Below are positions 33,519 to 42,231 of a DNA stretch of 64,000 bases, piece after piece. Position numbers and translations under genes: made by a program. The notes under the pieces are model-generated. The model worked only from the letters and a program-made list of their open reading frames with translations, searched no databases and had not been told where the DNA came from. Source of the DNA: an uncultured Clostridia bacterium. GTDB taxonomy: Bacteria > Bacillota > Clostridia > Oscillospirales > Acutalibacteraceae. The stretch is from NCBI GenBank assembly GCA_938034875.1, contig CALHND010000010.1, forward strand, positions 62,001-126,000. The letters run 5' to 3'. How positions within the stretch are numbered: position 1 is the stretch's first letter; each line of letters starts with the position of its first letter.

Positions 33519-35555
33519 ATGGACTTGCTAAATAAAGCAAAGCACCAGCTTTTTCTATCATTTGTTGAGCTTTCGCGTCGAAAGCTTTCAATAGTGTTTT
33601 ATATTGCTACATTTATCTACTACGAGGTAATAATGCAACTTCGCGTTTTCGGACAAATCTCGTGGAAAATAATTTTTACAATTTGCTTTGCAGTTCCTGG
33701 TGCTATCTTTTTAGTTTTTATATGCAACCTGTTCAGAAAAAAAGTTAATACCATTATATCTTGGTGTGTGCTAGGATTTTTATTCATTTACTACTGCACG
33801 CAGCTGATTTACTTCTTTGTTTTCGGTTCGCTGCTGTCAGTTGCAGCGGTGAAAATGGGCGGCGATGCTGTCACCAACTTCACATCTGAGGTTTTTCACG
33901 GCATTTGGGTTAATTTGCCCATGGAGCTTTTGTTTGCTTTACCGCTTGTTGCATTTTGGTTCCTTAGCCGAAATCAAATCATTTCAAATAAAAAAACTTC
34001 TCGCCGATTCAAATGGTCATCGGCTGTCGCATATTTGCTTGTTCACTGCCTTACCATAGGTCTGCTGTTTATTGGCGGCACAGGTCCTGCTTCAGCATTT
34101 AACGTTTACTTTAGCAACGACGCTGATACCGATATTAGCTCGCGTAATCTTGGTCTTATAACCACCTCGCGACTCGAACTTAAAAATATGCTTTTCGGCT
34201 TTGGAGCTTCCGGTGTTAACCTCAACGATGTAGATCTAGGTGATTTAATTGATAACTCAAACAAACCCCAAACGCCGTCAGTTGACACATCACCAAATAT
34301 CATTAACGGCATTGATTTTGATTCGCTCAATTCAAAAACGGACGACAAGGACATTATTCAGCTGAATAACTATTTTGCAAACCAGCCTGGAACAAATAAA
34401 AACGAATACACCGGCTACTTTAAGGATAAAAACCTTATTATGCTGTGCTGTGAGTCCTTCTCCCCGTACTTCATAGACAAAGAGCTCACTCCCACACTTT
34501 ACAAAATGGCAACCGGCGGTTTCATTTTTAATAACTACTACAATGCGTGGCCAAACACTACAACGAACGGCGAGTACTCCATGTGCATGGGTATGTTCCC
34601 GGACATGAGCCGCCAAAAATCAGACGGCAGCTTTAAGTTCTCGTCAGATAATTATCTGCCCTTCTGTTTGGGTAATATGTTTGAAAATATAGGCGTAAAA
34701 ACTTACGCTTACCATAATTACAAAGGTTATTATTACAGCCGAAACACCTCTCACCCCAACATGGGTTATACCACATTTAAAACCATGGGCGACGGAATGA
34801 AGTTTACAACATCATGGCCTTCGTCTGACCTTGAAATGATGGAGCAGTCAATTGACGACTACATCACTCAGGATCGTTTCCACGCATACTATATGACATT
34901 CAGCGGTCACTACCGTTACTCATTTGACTCAAACCCCATGTGCGCACGAAACGAAGATAAAGTTAAGAACCTTGACTATTCAAATGCAGTAAAAGCATAT
35001 ATCTCCTGCAATCTGGAGCTTGAATATGCGCTGACATATCTGTTTGACCGTTTGACAGAAACCGGAAAGCTGGATGATACCGTTATCGTACTTGCCAGCG
35101 ACCACTATCCGTACGGCTTGACAGAAAGTGAGTATAACGAGCTTGCAGGCAAAGAGGTTGACACAACCTTTGGAAAGTTCAAGTCCAGCTTTATTTGCTA
35201 TAATTCGGCTATGGAGCCTATCACCATTGATACTCCTGCATGCAATATCGATATTCTGCCGACCGTGCTCAACCTTTTCGGAATGGAATACGATTCGCGT
35301 CTTATCAGCGGCACAGACGTGTTGTCAACGGGTAACCACATGGCTATCCTGGCCAACAAGAGCTTCATCACCAATCAGGTAATGTACGATGCCGTTACAG
35401 GCGATGTCACCTATTTGGTCGATGAGTCAAAAGTCCCCGATGGTTACATTGACGCCATGCGACAAATTGTTGCAAATAAAATGGCTATTTCAACCGCAAT
35501 ACTGAATAACGACTATTACGAATTTGTGTTTAAAAACACAGTCGGAATAAAGTAA
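33519..35555 (+). CDS. LTA synthase family protein (phosphoglycerol transferase)
   Basis: 678 residues. LtaS-type enzymes build polyglycerol-phosphate lipoteichoic acid from phosphatidylglycerol on the outer face of the membrane. Five membrane helices occupy residues about 20-195, and the C-terminal extracellular sulfatase-fold domain follows: NLIMLCCESFSP (metal Glu near 307), NAWPNTTTNGEYSMCMGMFP (catalytic Thr), and LASDHYPYG with metal Asp/His near 528. A long linker and cysteines CC in the first motif are slightly unusual. GAAAGAGAG precedes the ATG. A strong terminator follows. Confidence 0.9.
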   Translation: MDLLNKAKHQLFLSFVELSRRKLSIVFYIATFIYYEVIMQLRVFGQISWKIIFTICFAVPGAIFLVFICNLFRKKVNTIISWCVLGFLFIYYCTQLIYFFVFGSLLSVAAVKMGGDAVTNFTSEVFHGIWVNLPMELLFALPLVAFWFLSRNQIISNKKTSRRFKWSSAVAYLLVHCLTIGLLFIGGTGPASAFNVYFSNDADTDISSRNLGLITTSRLELKNMLFGFGASGVNLNDVDLGDLIDNSNKPQTPSVDTSPNIINGIDFDSLNSKTDDKDIIQLNNYFANQPGTNKNEYTGYFKDKNLIMLCCESFSPYFIDKELTPTLYKMATGGFIFNNYYNAWPNTTTNGEYSMCMGMFPDMSRQKSDGSFKFSSDNYLPFCLGNMFENIGVKTYAYHNYKGYYYSRNTSHPNMGYTTFKTMGDGMKFTTSWPSSDLEMMEQSIDDYITQDRFHAYYMTFSGHYRYSFDSNPMCARNEDKVKNLDYSNAVKAYISCNLELEYALTYLFDRLTETGKLDDTVIVLASDHYPYGLTESEYNELAGKEVDTTFGKFKSSFICYNSAMEPITIDTPACNIDILPTVLNLFGMEYDSRLISGTDVLSTGNHMAILANKSFITNQVMYDAVTGDVTYLVDESKVPDGYIDAMRQIVANKMAISTAILNNDYYEFVFKNTVGIK

Positions 35556-35566
35556 TAAAATAATTT

Positions 35567-35598
35567 TAGGCGTGCCTGTCGGCACGCCTATTTTTTTT
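35567..35598 (+). terminator. Intrinsic terminator of the LTA synthase gene
   Basis: Perfect 10-bp stem TAGGCGTGCC/GGCACGCCTA, 4-base loop, eight Ts. Confidence 0.92.
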
Positions 35599-35621
35599 AC
35601 ATGAAGCGGAAAAGGATGCGT

Positions 35622-35720
35622 TCGGGCAGCATGGTTGGGTGGCTCGGTGGGGCGCTCGGTGGGGCACTCAACAGGGCATAGTCGGGTGGCTGGGTTGGGC
35701 TGCACGGTTGGGTAGCCCAT
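35622..35720. repeat. G-rich degenerate repeat array
   Basis: Irregular units of the form GGGC-GC-TGGTTGGGTGGCT and TCGGTGGGGC(A/G)CTC. It begins 24 bases after the ltaS terminator. Several GGG runs could allow a G-quadruplex on the plus strand, but spacing is uneven. Confidence 0.5.
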
Positions 35721-35831
35721 AACACAACTCTGCAGAACGTTTTTGTGCCGTTTTACAACGATGAATCAAGTGCAACCAACTACATCATCCGTAAAACAAA
35801 TGATTCGATCATCATAAAATTGGTACGTGGC

Positions 35832-35963
35832 AAAAACGCGGTCATGCACAGTAACCCCACTTGCTAGGCCGAGTCGTGCACAGTAACCACTCCTCGCTGG
35901 GCCGAATCGTACACAGTAATCCATCCTCCCTAGGCCGAATCGGGCGCAGTAAATTCACCTCAC
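35832..35963. repeat. 33-bp tandem repeat, four copies
   Basis: Units start at 35832, 35865, 35898 and 35931, with the shared core TAGGCCGA(A/G)TCG then CACAGTAA and a C-rich end. Copy 1 has a diverged first third. It ends about 70 bases before sbcD. Confidence 0.85.
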
Positions 35964-36033
35964 AGAAAATTCTGTTGAAGGGGCGGCAGGCGGGTGATAT
36001 AATATATTTATACTACACACGGAGGAAGCAACA

Positions 36034-37179
36034 ATGAAGCTGATGCACCTGTCCGATTTGCACATAGGCATACGAGTAAACGGATTTTCCATGCACGAAG
36101 ACCAGCAGTATATATTTAACGAAATAATCAATATCGCAGGTGAGGAAAAGCCCGATGCGGTTATCATTGCCGGCGATATTTACGACAAAACCGTGCCTCC
36201 CGCCGAAAGTGTTCAGCTGTTCGACCGCTTCCTCACCGGTCTTGCCGAGCGCAAGCTGCCCGTATTTGCAATCAGCGGAAACCACGACTCTGCCGAGCGT
36301 GTTTCTTTTGGCACGCGCCTGATGAGCAGCAGCGGAATACATATTTCACCCGTTTTTTCGGGTGAAGTTGAAAACGTAGTTATGCATGACGAGCACGGTG
36401 CTGTGCGCATTTGGCTGCTGCCATTTGTCAAACCTGCAACGGTACGCCGTTTTTACACCGACCGTGAAATTTTGAGCTACAACGATGCTGTTGCCGCTGT
36501 TATCGGCAACATGGATATAAACCCCGACGAGCGTAATTTGCTCGTTTGCCACCAGTTCATCACAGGCGCGGTCACCAGTGACTCCGAACAGTCTATAGCC
36601 GGAGGCATTGAAAATGTAGATGCGGCGCTGTTTGACGATTTTGATTATGTTGCACTGGGACACATTCACCGCCCGCAAAAAGTAGTAAGAGACCAAATCC
36701 GCTACTGCGGCACGCCGCTTAAATATTCATTCAGCGAGGCGGCACATCAAAAATCGGTCACATTTGTAACGCTCGAGGAAAAGGGCAATGTAACAATATC
36801 CGAACGGCCGCTGGCACCGCTGCGTGATATGCGAGAAATACGTGGCAGTTATGACGAAATTACACTGCGCGACAACTATGCTAAAACCAACACGAGCGAT
36901 TATCTGCGCATCACGCTGACCGACGAGGAAGATATTCCCGATGCGATAGGAAAGCTGCGCTCAATTTATCCAAACATTATGGATATCAAGTATGATAACG
37001 CGCGCACCCGTGCTACATATACGGTTGAGGGGGCAGTCGACGCCGATAATAAATCGCCGCTTGAGCTGTTTGGCGAGCTGTACGAGCTGCAAATGGGCAG
37101 CAAAATGACCGACGAGCAGACCGAATTTGTCAGCTCGCTGATTGACGGAATTTGGGAGGGAAAAAATGAGACCGATTAA
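36034..37179 (+). CDS. sbcD: Exonuclease SbcCD, nuclease subunit D
   Basis: 381 residues. SbcD is the Mre11-type Mn-dependent nuclease that cleaves hairpins and DNA ends with SbcC. Phosphoesterase motifs: LMHLSDLHIGIR, VIIAGDIYD, AISGNHDSAER, CHQFITGA and YVALGHIHRPQ. The C-terminal capping domain follows. GGAGGAAG precedes the ATG. The last 14 bases overlap the sbcC start, so the two are cotranslated. Confidence 0.97.
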   Translation: MKLMHLSDLHIGIRVNGFSMHEDQQYIFNEIINIAGEEKPDAVIIAGDIYDKTVPPAESVQLFDRFLTGLAERKLPVFAISGNHDSAERVSFGTRLMSSSGIHISPVFSGEVENVVMHDEHGAVRIWLLPFVKPATVRRFYTDREILSYNDAVAAVIGNMDINPDERNLLVCHQFITGAVTSDSEQSIAGGIENVDAALFDDFDYVALGHIHRPQKVVRDQIRYCGTPLKYSFSEAAHQKSVTFVTLEEKGNVTISERPLAPLRDMREIRGSYDEITLRDNYAKTNTSDYLRITLTDEEDIPDAIGKLRSIYPNIMDIKYDNARTRATYTVEGAVDADNKSPLELFGELYELQMGSKMTDEQTEFVSSLIDGIWEGKNETD

Positions 37180-39931
37180 ACTAACCGTGTCGGCGTTCGG
37201 CCCGTATGCAGGCAAAACGGTCATTGATATGGATTCCCTCGGCAAAAGCGGACTTTACCTTATCACCGGAGACACGGGCGCAGGCAAAACCACCATTTTT
37301 GATGCAATTGCTTTTGCGCTGTACGGAGAGGCAAGCGGCTGGTCCCGTCAAACCGATTCATTCCGCAGCAAATATGCCGACCCCGAAACTCCGACCTATG
37401 TTGAACTTGAATTTGCTTACCGCGGTGAGCATTACACCGTACGCCGCAACCCCGAATATACACGTCCGGCAAAGCGAGGGGGCGGAATAACATCCGAAGC
37501 CGCCGATGCTGTGCTCACTCGCCCCGACGGCAGTACCGTTACCAAGGTAAAGGACGTCACCCGTGCTGTTTGCGACCTGATCGGTGTGGATCGCAGCCAA
37601 TTCACACAAATTGCCATGATTGCGCAGGGCGACTTTTTGCGGCTGTTGCTTGCTCCGACAGCAGAACGCAGCGCCGTATTCAGAAAAATATTTCGCACTG
37701 GCGGATATGGGCGGTTGCAGGACGAGCTTAAAGCAAAATTCCGTGAAATTAATGCCCAACTGTCTGAACTTAACCGTGGACTGAAGCAAGCGGCAGGCAG
37801 CATACGCGTGCTTGACGGCAGTATGCACGAAGAGGAACTAAAGCAGCTGTGCAATACCGAAATTACGCCGTCAGACGATGTGCTGACGCTGATTGACCGC
37901 ATAGCCGATGCCGATAAAGCAGCGCTTTTAATTGCCGAAAGTGCCATTGCGGCGGCAGACGTACAGCTGGATAAGATAAACCAAGCCATCGGCAAGGCGG
38001 AAAACGAACAGCGCACAAGAAAAGAGCTTGACGCAGCTGAGCAATTTGTACGTGATAACGAGCCAGGGCTTTGTGAACTGAAAGCCGCGCACGAAGCCGA
38101 AATAGCAAAGGTGACACAGCGTGAACAGCTGGCTGCTCGCGCAGAAACGCTGCGAGAAACTTTGCCAAAGTACAAAGAAATTGAAAACATAAATAAAGAA
38201 ATATCAGAAAAGAAGTCGGCGCTGGCAGAAGCAGAAAAAGCAAAAGCCGATTGTGCCAAGCATTTAGAAGTGCTCGAAAAGGAGCTTGCTACTGCAAAGA
38301 AGCTAATTCTGGCGCTTGCCGGTGCCGATGCCCAGGCAGTTGCCGCTGACAATGAGGTAAAACGTCTGGCTGACAGAGCAGAGCGGTTTTTTAAAGTAAA
38401 ATCAAAGCTTAGCGAATATAAGCAAATTAAAAACCAGTACACCGCCGCCACGCAAGACTACACCGCCAAAAAGCAACGATATGATGCACAAAAAGCGCTC
38501 ACAGACCAGCTGGAGCGAAGCTGGCTTGACGAACAAGCGGGCGTGCTTGCGGCAGAACTGGCCGACAATCAGCCTTGTCCCGTTTGCGGTTCGCTGTCAC
38601 ACCCTAACCCAGCCAAATTTAGTGACGAAGCTCCCAGCGAGAGCGATGTTAATTTGGCAAAGGAGCTGTGTGAAAAGCTGCGGAGCGAAACCGAAAAAGC
38701 CAGTGCCGATGCAGGTGAACTGAAGGGCAAGGCAATGTCACTGGGCGACGAAATAAGCCACATGAGCGCTGAATTTGTAGGAAATGCAGGCGGTGACTTA
38801 CCGCGTCTGCTAGATGAATACGAGGTGAAACTGGGGGCTGAGCAAAAGACAGCCGCAGACTCGCTTAAAAACGCCGAAAAGCGTGCAAAAGACAAACGCG
38901 ACGCAGAAGAAAATTTACCGAAAGTTGAAAATTCTCTTGCCGATTATCGCGTAAAGTTAAATTTCACAGAACACGAGGTCGTACGGCTTACCGCCGAAAC
39001 GGCCGCCGCCACCGACAAGCAAAAATCAGCCATTGGCAATTTGCCTTTTGCAACAAAAGCAGAGGTGGAAAATGAAATCGACTCGATTTTGGAGAAAAAG
39101 GTGCAAATGGAAGCCGACCTTGCCGCTGCAAAAGATAAATTTGAAAGCATGAACACGGCCATTACCGAGAAAAAGGCGGCCGCAAAAGCGCTGACTGAGC
39201 AACTGAGCGGAACGGAAAATGTAGATTTGGATGCGCTTAACGAACAAAAAACCGCTCTGCTTGCCCAAAAAGCCGGCGATGCCGAAATTCGTGACAGAAT
39301 CACCGTTCGAATGAGCACAAACGCCGCCGCAAAGGATGAAATTAAAAAGCGAGCTGAACAGCTACGCTCCGCCGAAGCAAAATGGCGGTGGATGAAGTCG
39401 CTGTCCGACACCGCAAACGGCACCGTTTCAGAAAAAGAAAAAATAATGCTTGAAACCTATATTCAGATGACATATTTTGACCGAATAATTCGCCGCGCCA
39501 ATCTGCGACTTATGGCGATGACGGGCGGTCAATACGAACTGAAGCGTCGTGTTGAATCGGAAAACAGACGGTCGCAAAGCGGGCTTGAACTGGATGTAAT
39601 CGATCACTACAACGGTTCAAACCGCGCCGTCAGCACTTTGTCGGGCGGCGAGTCGTTTAAAGCATCGCTGTCACTTGCGCTCGGACTGTCTGATGAAATA
39701 CAGTCGTCCGCCGGTGGCGTAAAGCTTGACAGCATGTTTATTGACGAAGGCTTCGGCTCACTTGACGAACAGTCGCTTGACCAAGCTATGACAGCGCTGA
39801 TGGGACTATCTGACGGAAACCGCCTGGTCGGAATAATTTCTCATGTAGGGGAGCTTAAACAGCGGATTGACCGCCAAATTGTCGTCACCAAAGACAAAAC
39901 GGGAGGCAGCAAGGTGCATATTGAAGTTTGA
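37166..39931 (+). CDS. sbcC: Exonuclease SbcCD, SMC-like ATPase subunit C
   Basis: 921 residues. SbcC is the Rad50-type ATPase partner of SbcD. Walker A is GDTGAGKTTIFDAI at about residues 35-48, two long coiled-coil arms (rich in Ala, Glu, Lys) flank a zinc hook CPVC near 471-474, and the C-terminal ABC half carries TLSGGESFKASLSLAL (signature) and SMFIDEGFGSLDEQSL (Walker B). I start at the ATG at 37166, with GGGAGGG upstream, not at the earlier in-frame ATG inside sbcD. Length is normal for Gram-positive SbcC. Confidence 0.96.
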   Translation: MRPIKLTVSAFGPYAGKTVIDMDSLGKSGLYLITGDTGAGKTTIFDAIAFALYGEASGWSRQTDSFRSKYADPETPTYVELEFAYRGEHYTVRRNPEYTRPAKRGGGITSEAADAVLTRPDGSTVTKVKDVTRAVCDLIGVDRSQFTQIAMIAQGDFLRLLLAPTAERSAVFRKIFRTGGYGRLQDELKAKFREINAQLSELNRGLKQAAGSIRVLDGSMHEEELKQLCNTEITPSDDVLTLIDRIADADKAALLIAESAIAAADVQLDKINQAIGKAENEQRTRKELDAAEQFVRDNEPGLCELKAAHEAEIAKVTQREQLAARAETLRETLPKYKEIENINKEISEKKSALAEAEKAKADCAKHLEVLEKELATAKKLILALAGADAQAVAADNEVKRLADRAERFFKVKSKLSEYKQIKNQYTAATQDYTAKKQRYDAQKALTDQLERSWLDEQAGVLAAELADNQPCPVCGSLSHPNPAKFSDEAPSESDVNLAKELCEKLRSETEKASADAGELKGKAMSLGDEISHMSAEFVGNAGGDLPRLLDEYEVKLGAEQKTAADSLKNAEKRAKDKRDAEENLPKVENSLADYRVKLNFTEHEVVRLTAETAAATDKQKSAIGNLPFATKAEVENEIDSILEKKVQMEADLAAAKDKFESMNTAITEKKAAAKALTEQLSGTENVDLDALNEQKTALLAQKAGDAEIRDRITVRMSTNAAAKDEIKKRAEQLRSAEAKWRWMKSLSDTANGTVSEKEKIMLETYIQMTYFDRIIRRANLRLMAMTGGQYELKRRVESENRRSQSGLELDVIDHYNGSNRAVSTLSGGESFKASLSLALGLSDEIQSSAGGVKLDSMFIDEGFGSLDEQSLDQAMTALMGLSDGNRLVGIISHVGELKQRIDRQIVVTKDKTGGSKVHIEV

Positions 39932-39944
39932 CGGGTCCGCTTTT

Positions 39945-40030
39945 TAGCGTAATAACATCACCGTCAAAAAACACAGTATAAGGATAACAGCGTCACCGTA
40001 AAACCGCACAGTTTAGCGGTGACAGTGCAC
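39945..40030. repeat. 35-bp imperfect tandem duplication with a hairpin
   Basis: TAACATCACCGT at 39953 recurs as TAACAGCGTCACCGT at 39985, each followed by AAAA..CACAGT. GTCACCG (39992) can pair with CGGTGAC (40017), giving a hairpin without a T-run. Confidence 0.5.
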
Positions 40031-40086
40031 ACGACACCGATTGTTTAAACAGTAAAATTTGCGAAACCGGTTATTATCAATAAAAA

Positions 40087-40122
40087 AACCACCCTGCTTT
40101 TACTGCTGGGTGGGATTTTTTT
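40087..40122 (+). terminator. Intrinsic terminator downstream of sbcCD
   Basis: CCACCCTGC paired with GCTGGGTGG, then ATTTTTTT. A 38-bp repeat-related unit follows directly. Confidence 0.82.
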
Positions 40123-40163
40123 ATTATAAAGTGCTATAAATTTAATATGAATGACTTAGCTTA
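40121..40163. repeat. Single diverged copy of the 38-bp repeat
   Basis: TTATAAAGTGCTATAAATTT followed by AATATGAATGACTTAGCT matches the unit at 11061-11206 (TTATAGTGCTATA...AATGCTTGGCTTT). As there, it starts in the T-run of a terminator. Confidence 0.55.
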
Positions 40164-40303
40164 AAATAATAAAAAATTAATATATATGTACTTGTAAAAA
40201 AATCCCATCAATAGTATTATGAATGATGAAAATGTTTCTCTGTTTTTTATGAGAATATTTTTGTCATTACATTTTAACTATACATAAAAAGGGTTTGCAG
40301 TAT

Positions 40304-42112
40304 ATGAAAAAAAATGAGGCACAGTTTGTTAAAGAAAAAATAATTGAATCCGAAATCGAAATCATTGACATATACAATGATGAAAAAAACCAATCCAAGC
40401 CACTAAGACTTTTAATTAAATTGTTTAAAGGTCATTATTTGAATTTATTTATTTCAGGTATGTTTTTCATCATAAAATCATCGCCTACATGGGCGCTGCC
40501 GATAATTACCGCACATGTAATAGACACCGCTGTGCAAAGACCGTCTAATTGGAAAGTGGTACTGTTGATCGATTTTTTAATCGGTATTGTGCTTTTGGCG
40601 CAAAACATTCCTATGCATAGGTTACACATCAAATATTTCAGCAAATCGATGAGAAATGTGGAAGCGGCACTACGCGGCGCCATGATACGAAAACTGCAAC
40701 AACTTTCAATTACCTTTCACAAAGAAATGGAGTCTGGAAAAATTCAGTCCAAAGTAATGCGTGATGTAGAAGCTATATCGGAATTTTCATCGCAAATTTT
40801 TCAAACAGGGCTTGGAGTAGCCGTAAACATGTCAATAACTGTTGCGGTTGTTATGAGCCGAAATATAACAGTATTTTTTATGTTTTTACTGTGCGCACCA
40901 TTTCCCATCTTAATAACCAAGCTTTTTAAAAACAAGCTTATCCACTCAAGTCACGATTTTCGCATTAAAATGGAAGAAACGTCATCGGCTATTTTTGATA
41001 TGGAGGAGCTTATTCCCGTCACCCGTGCACACGCACTTGAAAACACGGAAATAAAAAAACTATTTAATAACGTAACTAACGTAGCCAAAAGCGGTTACAG
41101 GCTGGATGTTGTTCAAAGCGTGTTCGGCTCGGTAAGCTGGGTTGTGTTTTTCTTTTTTCAGTTCATTTGTCTTTTTGTCTGCGCAGTACTTGCGATAAAC
41201 GGAAAAATAACAGTCGGCGAAGTTGCATTATATCAGACTTACTTTGGAACTCTTACGGGCTTTGTTTCTGATATAACAAGGCTGCTGCCGACCATTACCA
41301 AGGGCGCAGAATCTATCAGCTCAATAGGTGAAGTACTGTCGGTATACGATATAGAAGACAACTCTAACAAGAAAAAAATTGATAAATTACACGGCAAATA
41401 TGAATTTATAAATGTAGATTTTTCGTACGATGAAAATTCTCCTGTATTAAAAGATTTCAGTTTGACCGTTAATGAAGGGGAAACCATTGCATTAGTGGGA
41501 GAGTCCGGCTCGGGTAAATCTACCATTATAAACTTGATTATTGGATTCAACAAGGTACAGTCGGGCGAGGTTTTGGTAGACGGACAAAACATTAACGAAA
41601 TTAACCTGCATAGTTACAGACGACACCTTTCGATTGTTCCGCAAAACACTATTTTGTTTTCGGGTACTGTGCGCGAAAATATTACATACGGCAAGTCAGG
41701 TATAAGCGAGGAGCGACTGACAGAGGTTATTAAAATGGCTCGGCTTGAAAAAGTCATAGAAAAACTGCCACGCGGACTCGACACGCTTGTCGGTGAGCAT
41801 GGAAGCAAGCTTTCAGGCGGTCAGCGCCAGAGAATTTCAATTGCTCGCGCCATTATCAGAGATCCAAAAGTAATCATTTTTGACGAAGCAACAAGTGCTC
41901 TTGACAGTTTGACCGAAAGAGAAATACAGCGAGCAATTAACAATTTGACAGCCGATCGGACAACATTTATAGTTGCTCACAGATTATCCACTATAAAAAA
42001 AGCGGACAAAATCGCGGTTATTCGCGATGGAAAATGTGTTGAATACGGAACGTATGATGAACTAATCGAAAAGCGCGGAGAGTTTTATAATTATAAAAAG
42101 GTGCAGTCTTGA
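40304..42112 (+). CDS. ABC exporter, fused permease-ATPase (type IV, MsbA/LmrA-like)
   Basis: 602 residues. About six membrane helices from residue 45 to 320, then an ATPase domain with GESGSGKSTIIN (Walker A, near 392), Q-loop VPQNTILFSG, LSGGQRQRISIARAI (signature), VIIFDEATSALDS (Walker B) and AHRLSTI (H-loop). I prefer the ATG at 40304 after AAAAGGG. The gene stands alone, so it is likely a homodimer; substrate unknown (lipid, peptide or drug). The N-terminal 40 residues are charged and cytoplasmic. It is more AT-rich than sbcC. Confidence 0.92.
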   Translation: MKKNEAQFVKEKIIESEIEIIDIYNDEKNQSKPLRLLIKLFKGHYLNLFISGMFFIIKSSPTWALPIITAHVIDTAVQRPSNWKVVLLIDFLIGIVLLAQNIPMHRLHIKYFSKSMRNVEAALRGAMIRKLQQLSITFHKEMESGKIQSKVMRDVEAISEFSSQIFQTGLGVAVNMSITVAVVMSRNITVFFMFLLCAPFPILITKLFKNKLIHSSHDFRIKMEETSSAIFDMEELIPVTRAHALENTEIKKLFNNVTNVAKSGYRLDVVQSVFGSVSWVVFFFFQFICLFVCAVLAINGKITVGEVALYQTYFGTLTGFVSDITRLLPTITKGAESISSIGEVLSVYDIEDNSNKKKIDKLHGKYEFINVDFSYDENSPVLKDFSLTVNEGETIALVGESGSGKSTIINLIIGFNKVQSGEVLVDGQNINEINLHSYRRHLSIVPQNTILFSGTVRENITYGKSGISEERLTEVIKMARLEKVIEKLPRGLDTLVGEHGSKLSGGQRQRISIARAIIRDPKVIIFDEATSALDSLTEREIQRAINNLTADRTTFIVAHRLSTIKKADKIAVIRDGKCVEYGTYDELIEKRGEFYNYKKVQS

Positions 42113-42190
42113 TAACGTGTTGACAGCATTACTAAATAAAATATTGTAAAAAATCCCGTTGTTTTGCGATATGCGTTTTACTTTACAAAC

Positions 42191-42222
42191 AAAAAAGGAG
42201 AGCATGTTTGCTCTCCTTTTTT
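42191..42222. terminator. Bidirectional terminator between the ABC exporter and thrS
   Basis: 13-bp stem AAAAAAGGAGAGC/GCTCTCCTTTTTT with a 6-base loop serves the two convergent genes. Confidence 0.85.
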
Positions 42223-42231
42223 ATTTATTCC

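Noticed and set aside
37432..38451. Long minus-strand open frame inside sbcC
   Set aside because: Ser/Ala/Phe-rich shadow of the coiled-coil codons on the other strand.
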